Below the pieces are notes generated by a model that saw nothing but the letters and a program-made list of their open reading frames with translations, did no database searches and had not been told where the DNA came from. From positions 271,992 to 335,991 of the forward strand of contig JAQWFQ010000030.1 of NCBI GenBank assembly GCA_029238665.1: DNA of 64,000 bases, in the 5' to 3' direction. Shown here one piece after another: positions 54,581 to 63,660 of this stretch; position 1 is the first letter of the stretch, and every line of letters starts with the position of its first letter. A program made the position numbers and the translations under genes. Origin of the DNA: Crocinitomicaceae bacterium. GTDB lineage: Bacteria; Bacteroidota; Bacteroidia; Flavobacteriales_D; Crocinitomicaceae.

Positions 54581-55723
54581 TTAATCTTTCAAGATATTTC
54601 TTGAAATTACAATTTTCTGAATTTCAGAAGTTCCCTCATAAATCTGAGTGATTTTAGCGTCACGCATTAAACGTTCAACGTGGTATTCTTTAACAAAACC
54701 ATACCCTCCATGAATCTGAACTGCCTCAACCGTGTGCTCCATCGCTACTTTTGAAGCATATAACTTCGCCATAGCGCTCGACTGATCGTAACTCTTACCT
54801 GTATCTTTATCAATAGCAGACTTATAAACAAGTAATCTTGCAGCTTCAATATCTGTAGCCATATCTGCCAATTTAAACGCAATAGCTTGATGTTTCGAAA
54901 TCTCCTTTCCAAAAGCCTGACGTTCTTTAGAGTAAGCCAATGAAAATTCAAGTGCTCCAGCTGCAATTCCTAATGCTTGAGATGCAATACCGATTCTACC
55001 ACCTGATAAAACTTTCATTGCGAATTTGAAACCAAATCCATCTTCTCCAATTCTATTTTCTTTAGGAACCTTTACATCATTAAACAATAATGTATGTGTA
55101 TCAGAACCTCTAATCCCCATCTTATCTTCTTTTGCGCCTACAATAAAGCCTTCCATTCCTCGCTCGATAATAAAAGCATTAATCCCCTTGTGACCAGCTT
55201 CAACGTTCGTTTGAGCAATAACTAAATAAGTAGAAGCAGATGAACCATTTGTAATCCAGTTCTTTGTCCCGTTCAATAGATAGTGGTCTCCCATATCGAT
55301 TGCAGTAGTTCTTTGTGACGTAGCATCAGAACCAGCTTCAGGTTCAGAAAGACAAAAAGCACCTATTTTTTCTCCTTTTGCTAAGGGTGTCAAATATTTT
55401 TGCTTTTGTTCTTCAGTTCCATATTTTTCAAGTCCCCAACAAACAAGCGAATTGTTTACAGACAAACACACAGAACTAGAAGCATCAATTTTAGAAATCT
55501 CTTCCATTGCCAATACGTAAGAAAGTGTATCCATTCCTGAACCACCATACTTAGGGTCTACCATCATCCCCATAAATCCAAGTTCTCCCAACTGACGGAT
55601 TTCATCTTTTGGGAATCGTTGCTCATTATCACGAGCTATAACTCCTGGTTTCAACACGTTTTGAGCAAAATCTCTAGCAGCTTCTTTTACCGCTAAATGT
55701 TCTTCTGATAATTCAAATTTCAT
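54581..55723 (-). CDS. acyl-CoA dehydrogenase
   Basis: FAD enzyme of beta-oxidation type, 380 residues from ATG of MKFELSEEHLAVKEAARDF. IGAFCLSEPEAGSDA, TKNWITNGSSA, LSGGRIGIASQALG and the catalytic Glu in QIYEGTSEIQKI are standard for short-chain enzymes. Substrate chain length cannot be fixed. A -7 box (55752-55759) lies close to this ATG; the frame to 55741 uses a TTG. Confidence 0.94.
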   Translation of the reverse strand: MKFELSEEHLAVKEAARDFAQNVLKPGVIARDNEQRFPKDEIRQLGELGFMGMMVDPKYGGSGMDTLSYVLAMEEISKIDASSSVCLSVNNSLVCWGLEKYGTEEQKQKYLTPLAKGEKIGAFCLSEPEAGSDATSQRTTAIDMGDHYLLNGTKNWITNGSSASTYLVIAQTNVEAGHKGINAFIIERGMEGFIVGAKEDKMGIRGSDTHTLLFNDVKVPKENRIGEDGFGFKFAMKVLSGGRIGIASQALGIAAGALEFSLAYSKERQAFGKEISKHQAIAFKLADMATDIEAARLLVYKSAIDKDTGKSYDQSSAMAKLYASKVAMEHTVEAVQIHGGYGFVKEYHVERLMRDAKITQIYEGTSEIQKIVISRNILKD

Positions 55724-55751
55724 TGTAGGTGGTTTATTCAATTTACAGACA

Positions 55752-55759
55752 CAAATTTA
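55752..55759 (-). promoter_or_regulatory. -7 box of acyl-CoA dehydrogenase
   Basis: Minus-strand TAAATTTG, 28 nt before the ATG at 55723; divergent with anmK. Confidence 0.5.
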
Positions 55760-55793
55760 ATGCTTTAATTTAATTTTTTACCTTTAAATCACA

Positions 55794-56861
55794 ATGAGTT
55801 CATATTCAATTTTAGGATTAATGTCTGGCACCTCTATGGACGGGTTAGATATCGCACACGTAACCTTCAATTTGCTAGAGAGTGAAGAATGGGAATACAC
55901 TGTAAATCATACAGAAACCTATTCGTATGACCTTCAAACACTTCAACAACTAAGAGCTGGTAAAACCCTTTCTACACTTCAAGTTTTAGAACTTGATAAA
56001 CATTTAGGCTTACTGTTTGCGAATCACATCAATACATTCCTTAAAAAAAACAACATTTCAAAAGACACAATTAATGCCATTGCCTCTCATGGCCATACAA
56101 TTCATCACAGGCCCGATATTGGTTTCACTCAACAAATTGGTTGTGGTGATACAATAGCCTACAAAACGGGGATTAAAGTCATTAATGACTTCAGGCAAAA
56201 AGACGTTGTTGCAGGAGGGCAAGGTGCTCCACTGGTACCAATTGGAGATCAATTACTTTTCTCAAAAAAAGCAGATGCATTTTTAAATATTGGTGGATTT
56301 GTAAACATTTGCATTCCTTCTGAGCGAACAGTTGCATTTGACATTTGCCCCGGAAACCTCCCTTTAAATGAAGCTGTAAATGAGCTTGAGCTTGACTATG
56401 ACAACAAAGGATACCTATCAAGTACAGGTACATTAAATGAGGATATACTCCATCAACTAAATGCGCTTGAATATTACAACGAACTCCGTTCAAAGTCATT
56501 AGGTACAGAATGGCTAGAAAGTGTCTTCACTCCTATTGCAAAACAAATACCCGCCCCTAAAGATCGATTGAGAACAATTACAGAACATTTAGCTATTCAA
56601 ATTTCAAAGTCAATCAACCAACTCAAAATAACAAAACTCTATATTACTGGTGGTGGTGCATTTAATGATTTTTTAATCCATCGAATTAAAGCGCATACAA
56701 CAAGTGAATTAATTATCCCTGACGTCACTACTATCAACTATAAAGAAGCGATTGTATTTGCATTTTTAGGTGTACGATTTTTACGCTGTGAAATAAACTG
56801 CCTTTCAAGTGTAACTGGAGCGCAAAAAGATACCGTAGGAGGATCGTTACACTACAGCTAA
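55794..56861 (+). CDS. anmK: anhydro-N-acetylmuramic acid kinase
   Basis: 355 residues. Recycles cell-wall sugar: phosphorylates and opens 1,6-anhydro-MurNAc. ATP-binding start LGLMSGTSMDGLDIA, IASHGHTIHHRPDIG, NDFRQKDVVAGGQGAPLVP and GNLPLNEAVNEL-type, plus LYITGGGAFNDFL. All landmarks in order. Cytoplasmic. Confidence 0.95.
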   Translation: MSSYSILGLMSGTSMDGLDIAHVTFNLLESEEWEYTVNHTETYSYDLQTLQQLRAGKTLSTLQVLELDKHLGLLFANHINTFLKKNNISKDTINAIASHGHTIHHRPDIGFTQQIGCGDTIAYKTGIKVINDFRQKDVVAGGQGAPLVPIGDQLLFSKKADAFLNIGGFVNICIPSERTVAFDICPGNLPLNEAVNELELDYDNKGYLSSTGTLNEDILHQLNALEYYNELRSKSLGTEWLESVFTPIAKQIPAPKDRLRTITEHLAIQISKSINQLKITKLYITGGGAFNDFLIHRIKAHTTSELIIPDVTTINYKEAIVFAFLGVRFLRCEINCLSSVTGAQKDTVGGSLHYS

Positions 56862-56937
56862 TTTTAAACGCAACAAAGTGCTTGTTTATTCCCTAATAAA
56901 AGTCTTTTTCTGAGTACAAATGGTCTAAATACTTTAT

Positions 56938-56945
56938 TAACTTTG
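56938..56945 (+). promoter_or_regulatory. -7 box of the glutamate-family dehydrogenase
   Basis: TAACTTTG, 22 nt before the ATG at 56968. Confidence 0.5.
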
Positions 56946-56967
56946 CCATCTGAAATTTTGTGAAATC

Positions 56968-58197
56968 ATGAAGGATTTATTAGAAAAATTTGAAAATAAA
57001 CAACCAGAAATCGTCTTTGAATGGAAAGATTCTGAAACTGAAGCTGAAGGTTGGGTAGTAATAAACTCATTGAGAGGTGGTGCCGCAGGTGGTGGTACAC
57101 GAATGAGAAAGGGACTTGACAAAAGGGAGGTTGAATCTCTAGCCAAAACAATGGAAGTTAAGTTTACCGTTGCAGGTCCTGCTATTGGAGGTGCAAAATC
57201 AGGGATTAATTTTGACCCTTGGGATTCTCGGAAAGAGGGTGTATTAAAAAGATGGTACGCTGCCGTAACACCATTGCTTAAGCATTACTATGGAACAGGT
57301 GGAGATTTAAATGTCGATGAAATTCACGAAGTTATTCCCATGACGGAAGATTGCGGTGTTTGGCATCCACAAGAAGGTGTTTTTAACGGACATTTTCAGC
57401 CACGGGAAGCTCAAAAAATTCACCGTATAGGTCAGTTAAGACAGGGTGTATTAAAGGTTATAGAAGATGTACAGTACTCTCCTGAAGTTAGTCGTAAATA
57501 TGTTGTTGCAGACATGATTACGGGATATGGTGTTGCTGAATCAATCAAACATTTTTACTCAATTTGGGGTGGTGACATTGTTGGAAAACGCGTTATTGTT
57601 CAAGGCTGGGGTAATGTTGGTTCTGCAGGAGCATATTATTTGGCACAACAGGGAGCTAAAATAGTTGGAATTATAGATCGTGTTGGTGGGCTAATAAACA
57701 CAGATGGTTTTTCTCTTGAAGAGGTTAAGGAATTGTTTTTAACGAAAAAAGGGAATGAGCTAAGCCACCCTGACATGATGAGTTACGATGAGGTTAATGC
57801 TAAAATATGGGATTTAAATGCCGAAGTATTTATTCCTTGTGCTGCATCTCGTTTAATTACTGAAGACCAATTAACCCGAATGATTTCTAACGGAGTTGAA
57901 GTAATTTCTGCTGGAGCAAACGTTCCTTTTGCTGACCCTCAAATATTTTTCGGGCCAATTGCAGACAAAGCAGACGCGAATATTTCTATCATTCCTGATT
58001 TTATTTCGAATTGTGGAATGGCAAGAGTATTTGCTTACTTGATGAGCAATGACCTTGATGCGCTTACAGATGAAGGTATTTTCATGGACACGAGTAAGGT
58101 CATTAAATCAGCCCTTCAAAATGCATACAACGTTAGCCCTTCTAAAACTGGAATTGCTAAAACCGCTTTTGAAATTGCATTAAAGCAACTTGTTTAA
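56968..58197 (+). CDS. Glu/Leu/Phe/Val dehydrogenase
   Basis: 409 residues, amino-acid dehydrogenase with catalytic Lys in PAIGGAKSGINFDP, substrate-binding RGGAAGGGTRMRKGL, Asp in GGDLNVDEIHEVIP, and Rossmann VQGWGNVGSAGAYYLAQQGA. The family deaminates glutamate or branched-chain/aromatic amino acids. GGAKSGI rather than GGAKGGI leaves glutamate versus leucine open. Own promoter; next gene nhaD starts 20 bp on. Confidence 0.9.
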   Translation: MKDLLEKFENKQPEIVFEWKDSETEAEGWVVINSLRGGAAGGGTRMRKGLDKREVESLAKTMEVKFTVAGPAIGGAKSGINFDPWDSRKEGVLKRWYAAVTPLLKHYYGTGGDLNVDEIHEVIPMTEDCGVWHPQEGVFNGHFQPREAQKIHRIGQLRQGVLKVIEDVQYSPEVSRKYVVADMITGYGVAESIKHFYSIWGGDIVGKRVIVQGWGNVGSAGAYYLAQQGAKIVGIIDRVGGLINTDGFSLEEVKELFLTKKGNELSHPDMMSYDEVNAKIWDLNAEVFIPCAASRLITEDQLTRMISNGVEVISAGANVPFADPQIFFGPIADKADANISIIPDFISNCGMARVFAYLMSNDLDALTDEGIFMDTSKVIKSALQNAYNVSPSKTGIAKTAFEIALKQLV

Positions 58198-58217
58198 ACT
58201 TCAACTAAAAAACACAA

Positions 58218-59564
58218 ATGGAAATTTTTATTGTATCCGTATTTATTCTTGGCTATTTGGCTATAACCTTAGAGCACAGCTTAAGGATTGACAAACTAAT
58301 ACCCGCTTTAATCATGATGGCTCTTGCTTGGGCAGGAATCGCTTTTGGGTTAGACAACTTTACAACGTGGTTTGACAGCCATAACAGTGAAATGGTTGAA
58401 GGTTTTGCTTCACTTCCTCTAGAGGGACATCACGGCAGTAAATTTGCGTGGTTTGAATCAACACTTCTACATCACTTTGGTAAAACATGTGAGATTTTAA
58501 TTTTCTTGGTTGGTGCAATGACCATTGTTGAAATTATTGACCACTTCAATGGATTTCAAACAATCAAACGAATTATTAAGACAAACAAAAAAGCGACTCT
58601 TTTGTGGATTGTTTGTGCCTTAGGATTTATCTTATCTGCTATAATCGATAACTTAACTGCTACAATTGTATTAATTACAATTTTACGAAAGTTGATCAAG
58701 GACACCAACCTACGTATGTGGTATGCCGGATTAATTATTATTGCTGCAAATGCAGGTGGAGCCTGGTCTCCAATTGGTGACGTTACAACAACAATGCTTT
58801 GGATGGGTGATAAAGTAAGCGCTATTGAACTCGCTAAAAACTTACTTCTTCCATCACTTGTATGTATGATAATCCCAACATTGCTAGCGACATTTCTGCC
58901 AATATTTAAAGGTGAAATTGAAGCTTCAAATGACCATGAAAAGATTAGCAAACACGGTACTAAAATGTTAATCATTGGCTTAGGCATGATTGTTTTTGTA
59001 CCAATCTTTAAAACCGTAACACACCTCCCTCCTTATGTTGGAATGATGCTATCATTGGGTATCGTTTCTTTAGTTGCTGAGTTTGTTTCAAACAGAGAGT
59101 TATCACTTACAACAATTGAAGATCACGATCATGTACACGGTCCAACATTTAGAGCTTTAAGTAAAATTGAAATGCCCTCTATCCTATTCTTTTTAGGTAT
59201 ATTAATGACCGTTGCAGCACTTGAATCTTTGGGTTTAATATTCATGTTTGGAAACAGCGTTGTTGATTCTGGAATTGATATTGATATCTTTATTCTATTA
59301 TTAGGAGTAGGTTCTGCAATTATTGATAACGTTCCATTAGTAGCGGCATCAATGGGAATGTTCCAAGAAGCAACAGATCACACCCTCTGGCATTTTATTG
59401 CCTATGCAGCTGGTACAGGTGGATCTATGTTAATTATTGGTTCAGCTGCAGGAGTTGTAGCTATGGGAATGGAGAAAATATCATTCTTTTGGTATTTCAA
59501 AAAGATTGCATGGCTAGCGCTAATAGGATATGTTGCTGGAGCAGTTGTTTTCTTGTTCATGTAA
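58218..59564 (+). CDS. nhaD: Na+/H+ antiporter NhaD
   Basis: 448 residues with about 12 membrane helices, ion-transporter superfamily. DNLTATIVLITILRKLI, WSPIGDVTTTMLWMGDKVS, IDNVPLVAASMGMF and GTGGSMLIIGSAAGVVAMG are the family blocks with intramembrane Asp. Exports Na+ for H+, fitting a marine or brackish habitat and Na+-cycling. The histidine/acid loop near 60-75 is ordinary. Confidence 0.94.
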   Translation: MEIFIVSVFILGYLAITLEHSLRIDKLIPALIMMALAWAGIAFGLDNFTTWFDSHNSEMVEGFASLPLEGHHGSKFAWFESTLLHHFGKTCEILIFLVGAMTIVEIIDHFNGFQTIKRIIKTNKKATLLWIVCALGFILSAIIDNLTATIVLITILRKLIKDTNLRMWYAGLIIIAANAGGAWSPIGDVTTTMLWMGDKVSAIELAKNLLLPSLVCMIIPTLLATFLPIFKGEIEASNDHEKISKHGTKMLIIGLGMIVFVPIFKTVTHLPPYVGMMLSLGIVSLVAEFVSNRELSLTTIEDHDHVHGPTFRALSKIEMPSILFFLGILMTVAALESLGLIFMFGNSVVDSGIDIDIFILLLGVGSAIIDNVPLVAASMGMFQEATDHTLWHFIAYAAGTGGSMLIIGSAAGVVAMGMEKISFFWYFKKIAWLALIGYVAGAVVFLFM

Positions 59565-59596
59565 AATATAAATAGAAACTAAACGTTTAAATTATT

Positions 59597-60289
59597 ATGA
59601 GTTTATCATTCTTACTTCAAATTGAAACTGTTGGTGAAAATTCAACAGGCGTAAAAGACGTTCCATTATGGGAGGTAATTGGCGCATCTAGTCAAGGATT
59701 TGGCTTAGTTATCAACGTAATTCTGGCGTTAATGCTCGGTTATTCAATCTTCATTTTTGTTGAACGATTTCTAGCCTTACGTAAAGCAACAAAAGAAGAG
59801 CAGGGATTTATTTCAAAAATAAAAGATTACATTTTAGAAGGAAAAATAGACTCGGCAAAAGATTATTGTTCGCGTTCTGCATCTCCATCTGCAAGAATGA
59901 TTGAAAAAGGAATTTCTCGATTAGGGAGGCCCATTGAAAGTATTTCTGCCTCTATTGAAAATGCAGCTAAATTAGAAATATTACGATTGGAACAACGTTT
60001 AAGCTTTTTAGCTACAGCCGCTGGTGCAGCACCGATGATTGGATTCCTTGGAACTACAGTTGGTATGGTTATGGTTTTTATTGATTTGCAAAACGCAACA
60101 TCTTTAGAATTAAAAATTATTGCACCAGGAATTATGACAGCCATGATTACAACGGTTGCAGGTCTAATAGTTGGTATTGTAGCTTATGTAGGATACAACT
60201 TCTTAGTTGCTCGAATTGGTAAAGTAGTCTATCAAATGGAAAATGATGCACTAGACTTTATGGATGTATTGCACGAACCAGGTAAATAA
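59597..60289 (+). CDS. exbB: ExbB/TolQ-family proton channel
   Basis: 230 residues, three membrane helices (about 30-55, 130-160, 172-195), with LIFVERFLALRK-type helix end and the conserved GAAPMIGFLGTTVGMVMVF and APGIMTAMITTVAGLIVGI proton-path segments. Uses the proton gradient to energise TonB. First of exbB-exbD-tonB, all within about 5 bp of each other. Confidence 0.93.
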   Translation: MSLSFLLQIETVGENSTGVKDVPLWEVIGASSQGFGLVINVILALMLGYSIFIFVERFLALRKATKEEQGFISKIKDYILEGKIDSAKDYCSRSASPSARMIEKGISRLGRPIESISASIENAAKLEILRLEQRLSFLATAAGAAPMIGFLGTTVGMVMVFIDLQNATSLELKIIAPGIMTAMITTVAGLIVGIVAYVGYNFLVARIGKVVYQMENDALDFMDVLHEPGK

Positions 60290-60294
60290 ACACG

Positions 60295-60705
60295 ATGGAT
60301 TTAGGCTCAAAAAATAAGATTAAAGTTGAAGGAGGCATGGCGTCAATGACCGATTTGGTTTTCTTGTTGCTTATATTTTTCATCATCATGAGTTTGATGA
60401 GTAATAATCAAACCCCTATTGATTTACCAGAAGCGGCTGAATCTTTACCTGCATCTTCTGACCCTGTAGAGGCAACAGTAATCATTACTGAAGACAATCG
60501 CTATGTAGTTATGCCAGGAGGATCTTTAGACCAGCCAATGGACTATGAAGACATTAAGGCCATTACAGCTGCTGTTGTAGAAAGCTCAGGTAAAATGAAA
60601 CTGAAGGTTGCTGGACACCGAAAAGCAAGCTATGAGGCGGTATTTAACGTACTCGCTTTATCACAAGCAAATGGCTGGGACCCCGTTTTAGCTTACGACA
60701 AATAG
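60295..60705 (+). CDS. exbD: ExbD/TolR-family protein
   Basis: 136 residues, one membrane helix (about 18-38, MTDLVFLLLIFFIIMS) starting with the conserved Asp that carries protons, then a periplasmic domain (VIITEDNRYVVMPGG, HRKASYEAVFNVL). Partner of ExbB. Normal length. Confidence 0.92.
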   Translation: MDLGSKNKIKVEGGMASMTDLVFLLLIFFIIMSLMSNNQTPIDLPEAAESLPASSDPVEATVIITEDNRYVVMPGGSLDQPMDYEDIKAITAAVVESSGKMKLKVAGHRKASYEAVFNVLALSQANGWDPVLAYDK

Positions 60706-60709
60706 AATT

Positions 60710-61447
60710 ATGGCAACATTACCAATAGTAAACCGTATCGATAGAAGAAAGGGCATCATCACTGCCGTTTTTACGATGCTCTTATTATTGTTGTATTTGT
60801 GGTTCACTACCTTTGAAATGGCAGACCCTCCACCGCGCGATGTTGTTGTGGAAGCAACAGCCGAATTCCCTGAAGAAATTATCCTAAAAGACTTAAAAGT
60901 TGAAGGGGGTTCAGGTGCAGGGAAACCATCTGATGCCCCTGTAGAAGAACCCAAACCAAAAACCGAACAGGTCATTACAAAGGTCCAAAACAACGACACA
61001 CAGGTAAACACAGGTAAAGCCAACACCACAAATTCAGCGAACTCACAAAATACGAACACCACCCCTACTCAGTCCAATGACCCTTTTGCTTCTGGCGGAA
61101 ATGGGAATGGTGATGATGGAGGTTCTGGAGACACTTTTGGTGGTGATTCAGGAACAGGTACATCAGGGAATGGTGGTTCTGGAGGGGGTTCTGGAAGAAT
61201 TCGTAAGAACGACCCTATAATTAATGATTTACGCTCCAACGTTGATGTTACCATTCACCTTAAATTAACCATTGATGCAGAAGGAAACGTAATTGCAGCA
61301 TCAAACATAAAAGCAAAAACAACAACGACAAATCAGATACTGATTAATCGAGTTATTAATGAAGTGAAGAAACAGGTTAAATACAATAAAGAACCTGGGG
61401 CCCCACTTGCTAAAGTTTTCATGCCTGTCCACATCAAAGCTCAATAA
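60710..61447 (+). CDS. tonB: TonB-family energy transducer
   Basis: 245 residues: one N-terminal membrane helix (about 15-33), a proline/acid-poor but Asn/Thr/Gly-rich linker (about 85-165, many GG/GS/DG repeats) and a compact C-terminal domain (VTIHLKLTIDAEGNVIAASN, then INRVINEVKKQVKYN). The glycine-rich linker replaces the usual proline-rich one. Carries energy to outer-membrane TonB-dependent receptors. Overlaps folC by 41 bp. Confidence 0.88.
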   Translation: MATLPIVNRIDRRKGIITAVFTMLLLLLYLWFTTFEMADPPPRDVVVEATAEFPEEIILKDLKVEGGSGAGKPSDAPVEEPKPKTEQVITKVQNNDTQVNTGKANTTNSANSQNTNTTPTQSNDPFASGGNGNGDDGGSGDTFGGDSGTGTSGNGGSGGGSGRIRKNDPIINDLRSNVDVTIHLKLTIDAEGNVIAASNIKAKTTTTNQILINRVINEVKKQVKYNKEPGAPLAKVFMPVHIKAQ

Positions 61448-62672
61448 CGCATACACTGAAGCAACCAACTGGTTGTTTGAACAGTTTCCTTCATACCAAC
61501 AAATGGGATCTAAGGCGTTTAAGCCTACCCTAAGGAATAGTAAGAAAATTTCAAGTTTTCTAAATCATCCTGAAAAAGCATTGTCTATTATTCATGTTGC
61601 AGGTAGCAATGGAAAAGGATCTACCTGTTCCATGTTGTCCTCTATTCTAACAGAGTCTGAGTTCAAGGTTGGGTTGTTTACATCACCACACATCAAAGAC
61701 TACACAGAACGCATAAGAATTAATGGCGTAGAAATTCCTAAAGCATATGTTGTTCACTTTATTGATCGAATTAAAGCTGCAAACTTTGATTTTACTCCCT
61801 CTTTCTTTGAAATCACATTTGGACTAGCCTTAGACTATTTTAAGGCCGAAGCTTGCGACATATGCATTGTAGAGACAGGGCTAGGAGGAAAGTTTGACGC
61901 AACCAATATTATAAACCCAATACTTAGCGTTATAACAAACATAAGCTTAGAGCATACTGCTATGTTAGGAAATACCATAGCGTTAATTGCTGGAGAAAAA
62001 GCAGGAATAATAAAAGCACAAACACCTGTTGTTTTAGGAGAAATGGATATTAAAGCTGAGCGCATAATGGTTTCTACAGCACATAATTTAGAATCGAAAA
62101 TTATTCAATCTAAACCATTTAGTTCAACCAGCACATCGTTTAACCTTCCACTACTGGGAAAATATCAATTGGAAAACCTAACAACTGTACTTGCATGCTT
62201 GGAAGAATTAAATCAATTACACTTTAAATCAACCAATACGTGTATTCAAAAAGGCTTAGATAACATCAATCAAAACACTGGGTTTTCTGGAAGAATGCAG
62301 CTCATTTCACTAAAGCCTCGTTTAATTTATGATGTTTCTCACAACCCAGCAGGTATTTCAGCTTCATTAAAAACGTTAAATGAAATAAACAACGGAAAAT
62401 TACACGTTATTTTTGGAACAAGCGCTGACAAAGACCTAATGAATTCCCTCCCCTTATTCCCCCTAAGTACCCGTATGTACTTCACAGAATTCACAAATAA
62501 TAGAAGCCTTAAAATTGCCACTTTTAGACAGGCTTCAGAGACCTTAAACTTTGAAGAAAAATCCTATTTCACAAATCCTAAACAGGCGTTAAAAGCTGCA
62601 ACAAAACAAAGTTCAAACACAGATACCATTTTAATTATAGGTTCATTTTTCTTGATATCTGATTTTTTGTAA
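61407..62672 (+). CDS. folC: folylpolyglutamate/dihydrofolate synthase (TTG start)
   Basis: 421 residues, ATP ligase adding glutamate to folates. P-loop VAGSNGKGSTCSML near 64-77, SPHIKDYTERIRING, ETGLGGKFDATN and YDVSHNPAGISASL. No ATG precedes residue 33 and the frame closes upstream at TGA within tonB, so the start is a non-ATG codon, best TTG at 61407. The opening TEATNWLFEQFPSYQQMG is the family N-terminus, so those residues are needed. Confidence 0.92.
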   Translation: MLKFSCLSTSKLNNAYTEATNWLFEQFPSYQQMGSKAFKPTLRNSKKISSFLNHPEKALSIIHVAGSNGKGSTCSMLSSILTESEFKVGLFTSPHIKDYTERIRINGVEIPKAYVVHFIDRIKAANFDFTPSFFEITFGLALDYFKAEACDICIVETGLGGKFDATNIINPILSVITNISLEHTAMLGNTIALIAGEKAGIIKAQTPVVLGEMDIKAERIMVSTAHNLESKIIQSKPFSSTSTSFNLPLLGKYQLENLTTVLACLEELNQLHFKSTNTCIQKGLDNINQNTGFSGRMQLISLKPRLIYDVSHNPAGISASLKTLNEINNGKLHVIFGTSADKDLMNSLPLFPLSTRMYFTEFTNNRSLKIATFRQASETLNFEEKSYFTNPKQALKAATKQSSNTDTILIIGSFFLISDFL

Positions 62673-62690
62673 TTTTTTTATTCTTTATAC

Positions 62691-62720
62691 TTGTCAATAA
62701 GAAATTTCACCTTATATTTG
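62691..62720 (+). promoter_or_regulatory. tRNA-Val promoter
   Basis: TTG (62691-62693), exactly 19-bp spacer, TATATTTG (62713-62720); the tRNA starts 33 nt further on. Best promoter match in the window. Confidence 0.8.
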
Positions 62721-62753
62721 CCCACCGAAAGTGGTAAACGAATCACTATAAAT

Positions 62754-62828
62754 GGGGGATTAGCTCAGTTGGTTTAGAGCACCTGCCTTACAAGCAGGGG
62801 GTCACTGGTTCGAATCCAGTATTCCCCA
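62754..62828 (+). tRNA. tRNA-Val(UAC), copy 1
   Basis: 75 nt cloverleaf: acceptor GGGGGAT pairs with ATTCCCC, D-stem GCTC/GAGC, anticodon stem CCTGC/GCAGG with loop CTTACAA (anticodon TAC), T arm ACTGG TTCGAAT CCAGT, discriminator A. The CCA end is not encoded (A then CAT). Confidence 0.97.
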
Positions 62829-62834
62829 CATCAG

Positions 62835-62858
62835 CCTCAACTTTTGTTGAGGTTTTTT
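62835..62858 (+). terminator. terminator between the two tRNA-Val genes
   Basis: CCTCAAC / GTTGAGG stem, TTTT loop, six T residues, 6 nt past copy 1. Confidence 0.85.
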
Positions 62859-62906
62859 ATTGAAATTTGATTTACAAAAAACCTTAAGTAGGCTACTACT
62901 TTAAAT

Positions 62907-62981
62907 GGGGGATTAGCTCAGTTGGTTTAGAGCACCTGCCTTACAAGCAGGGGGTCACTGGTTCGAATCCAGTATTCCCCA
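62907..62981 (+). tRNA. tRNA-Val(UAC), copy 2
   Basis: Identical to copy 1 over all 75 nt, and also over the 4 nt AAAT upstream. CCA follows directly (62982-62984). No clear -33/-7 pair lies between the copies. Confidence 0.97.
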
Positions 62982-62985
62982 CCAA

Positions 62986-63019
62986 AAAGAAACCTACTCA
63001 ATTGAGTGGGTTTCTTTTT
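62986..63019 (+). terminator. terminator after tRNA-Val copy 2
   Basis: Stem AAAGAAACCTACTCAA with TTGAGTGGGTTTCTTT (one wobble), then T residues. It also faces the SnoaL-like gene on the minus strand. Confidence 0.85.
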
Positions 63020-63041
63020 ATAAATTACGATAATTTAATAA

Positions 63042-63524
63042 TTATTCAGATAATTGTTTGTAAAATTTACGAGCATCCCAATAGTCTTGTTCTTGAAATA
63101 TCTTGCCATCTTTCATTTTAACAAGGGTTGCGCCATAAACATTAACTTTTTTACCACTTTCAGCATGGGTCCCTTTAAAATTCCAGTGCTTAATAAGTTG
63201 ATCACCATCACCAAATAAATTGACAATTAAAAATTCAGAGTCAGGAAAACCTGTAATATATCCTGCATAAGCATTTTTAAATTCTTCTGGACCTGTAGCG
63301 TTAACAACTCCATCTTCATTCAGATGGGTAACATTCTCATGAAGGTATCCATCTAATACATTAATATCTCTCTTAAGAAAAGACTTTTCCCAAGCAGATC
63401 TATAATTTTCCATATTGTCGGATAATAATACTTTTGAATTTTTTAGTTCAGTACATGCATCTGATTCTTTATTAGTACAACTAAATATAGAAAGCACTAA
63501 TGTTATTAATAATAATTTTTTCAT
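63042..63524 (-). CDS. SnoaL/NTF2-like lipoprotein
   Basis: 160 residues from the ATG of MKKLLLITLVLSIFSC, a lipoprotein signal with lipobox (IFSC, Cys about 16). The mature part is an NTF2-like alpha+beta barrel: FKNAYAGYITGFPDSEFLIVNLFGDGDQLIKHWNFKGTH-type strands and GATLVKMKDGKIFQEQDYWD. Such domains bind small hydrophobic ligands or act as polyketide-cyclase-like enzymes; the function here is unknown. A longer frame to 63575 is a tyrosine-rich artefact. Confidence 0.85.
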   Translation of the reverse strand: MKKLLLITLVLSIFSCTNKESDACTELKNSKVLLSDNMENYRSAWEKSFLKRDINVLDGYLHENVTHLNEDGVVNATGPEEFKNAYAGYITGFPDSEFLIVNLFGDGDQLIKHWNFKGTHAESGKKVNVYGATLVKMKDGKIFQEQDYWDARKFYKQLSE

Positions 63525-63630
63525 TTTTTTATTTTTTTTATTTAATGTGTAATAATAATAATGAATATATACCATTTACAATAAATCTTAATAAAAAAGT
63601 TCGAAATAAGGACCGAGAGGCCCACACATT

Positions 63631-63660
63631 AAAGCTTTATCGAAAGATGAGGCTTTTTTT
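63631..63660 (+). terminator. putative terminator hairpin
   Basis: AAAGC ... GCTTT stem enclosing ATC GAAA GAT with eight T residues on the plus strand. No plus-strand gene precedes it; on the minus strand it may end the acyltransferase gene. Confidence 0.45.

Noticed and set aside
62754..62981. The paired repeats could be read as the start of a repeat array or CRISPR
   Set aside because: The repeat unit folds as a tRNA cloverleaf, there are just two copies, and no cas gene is near.
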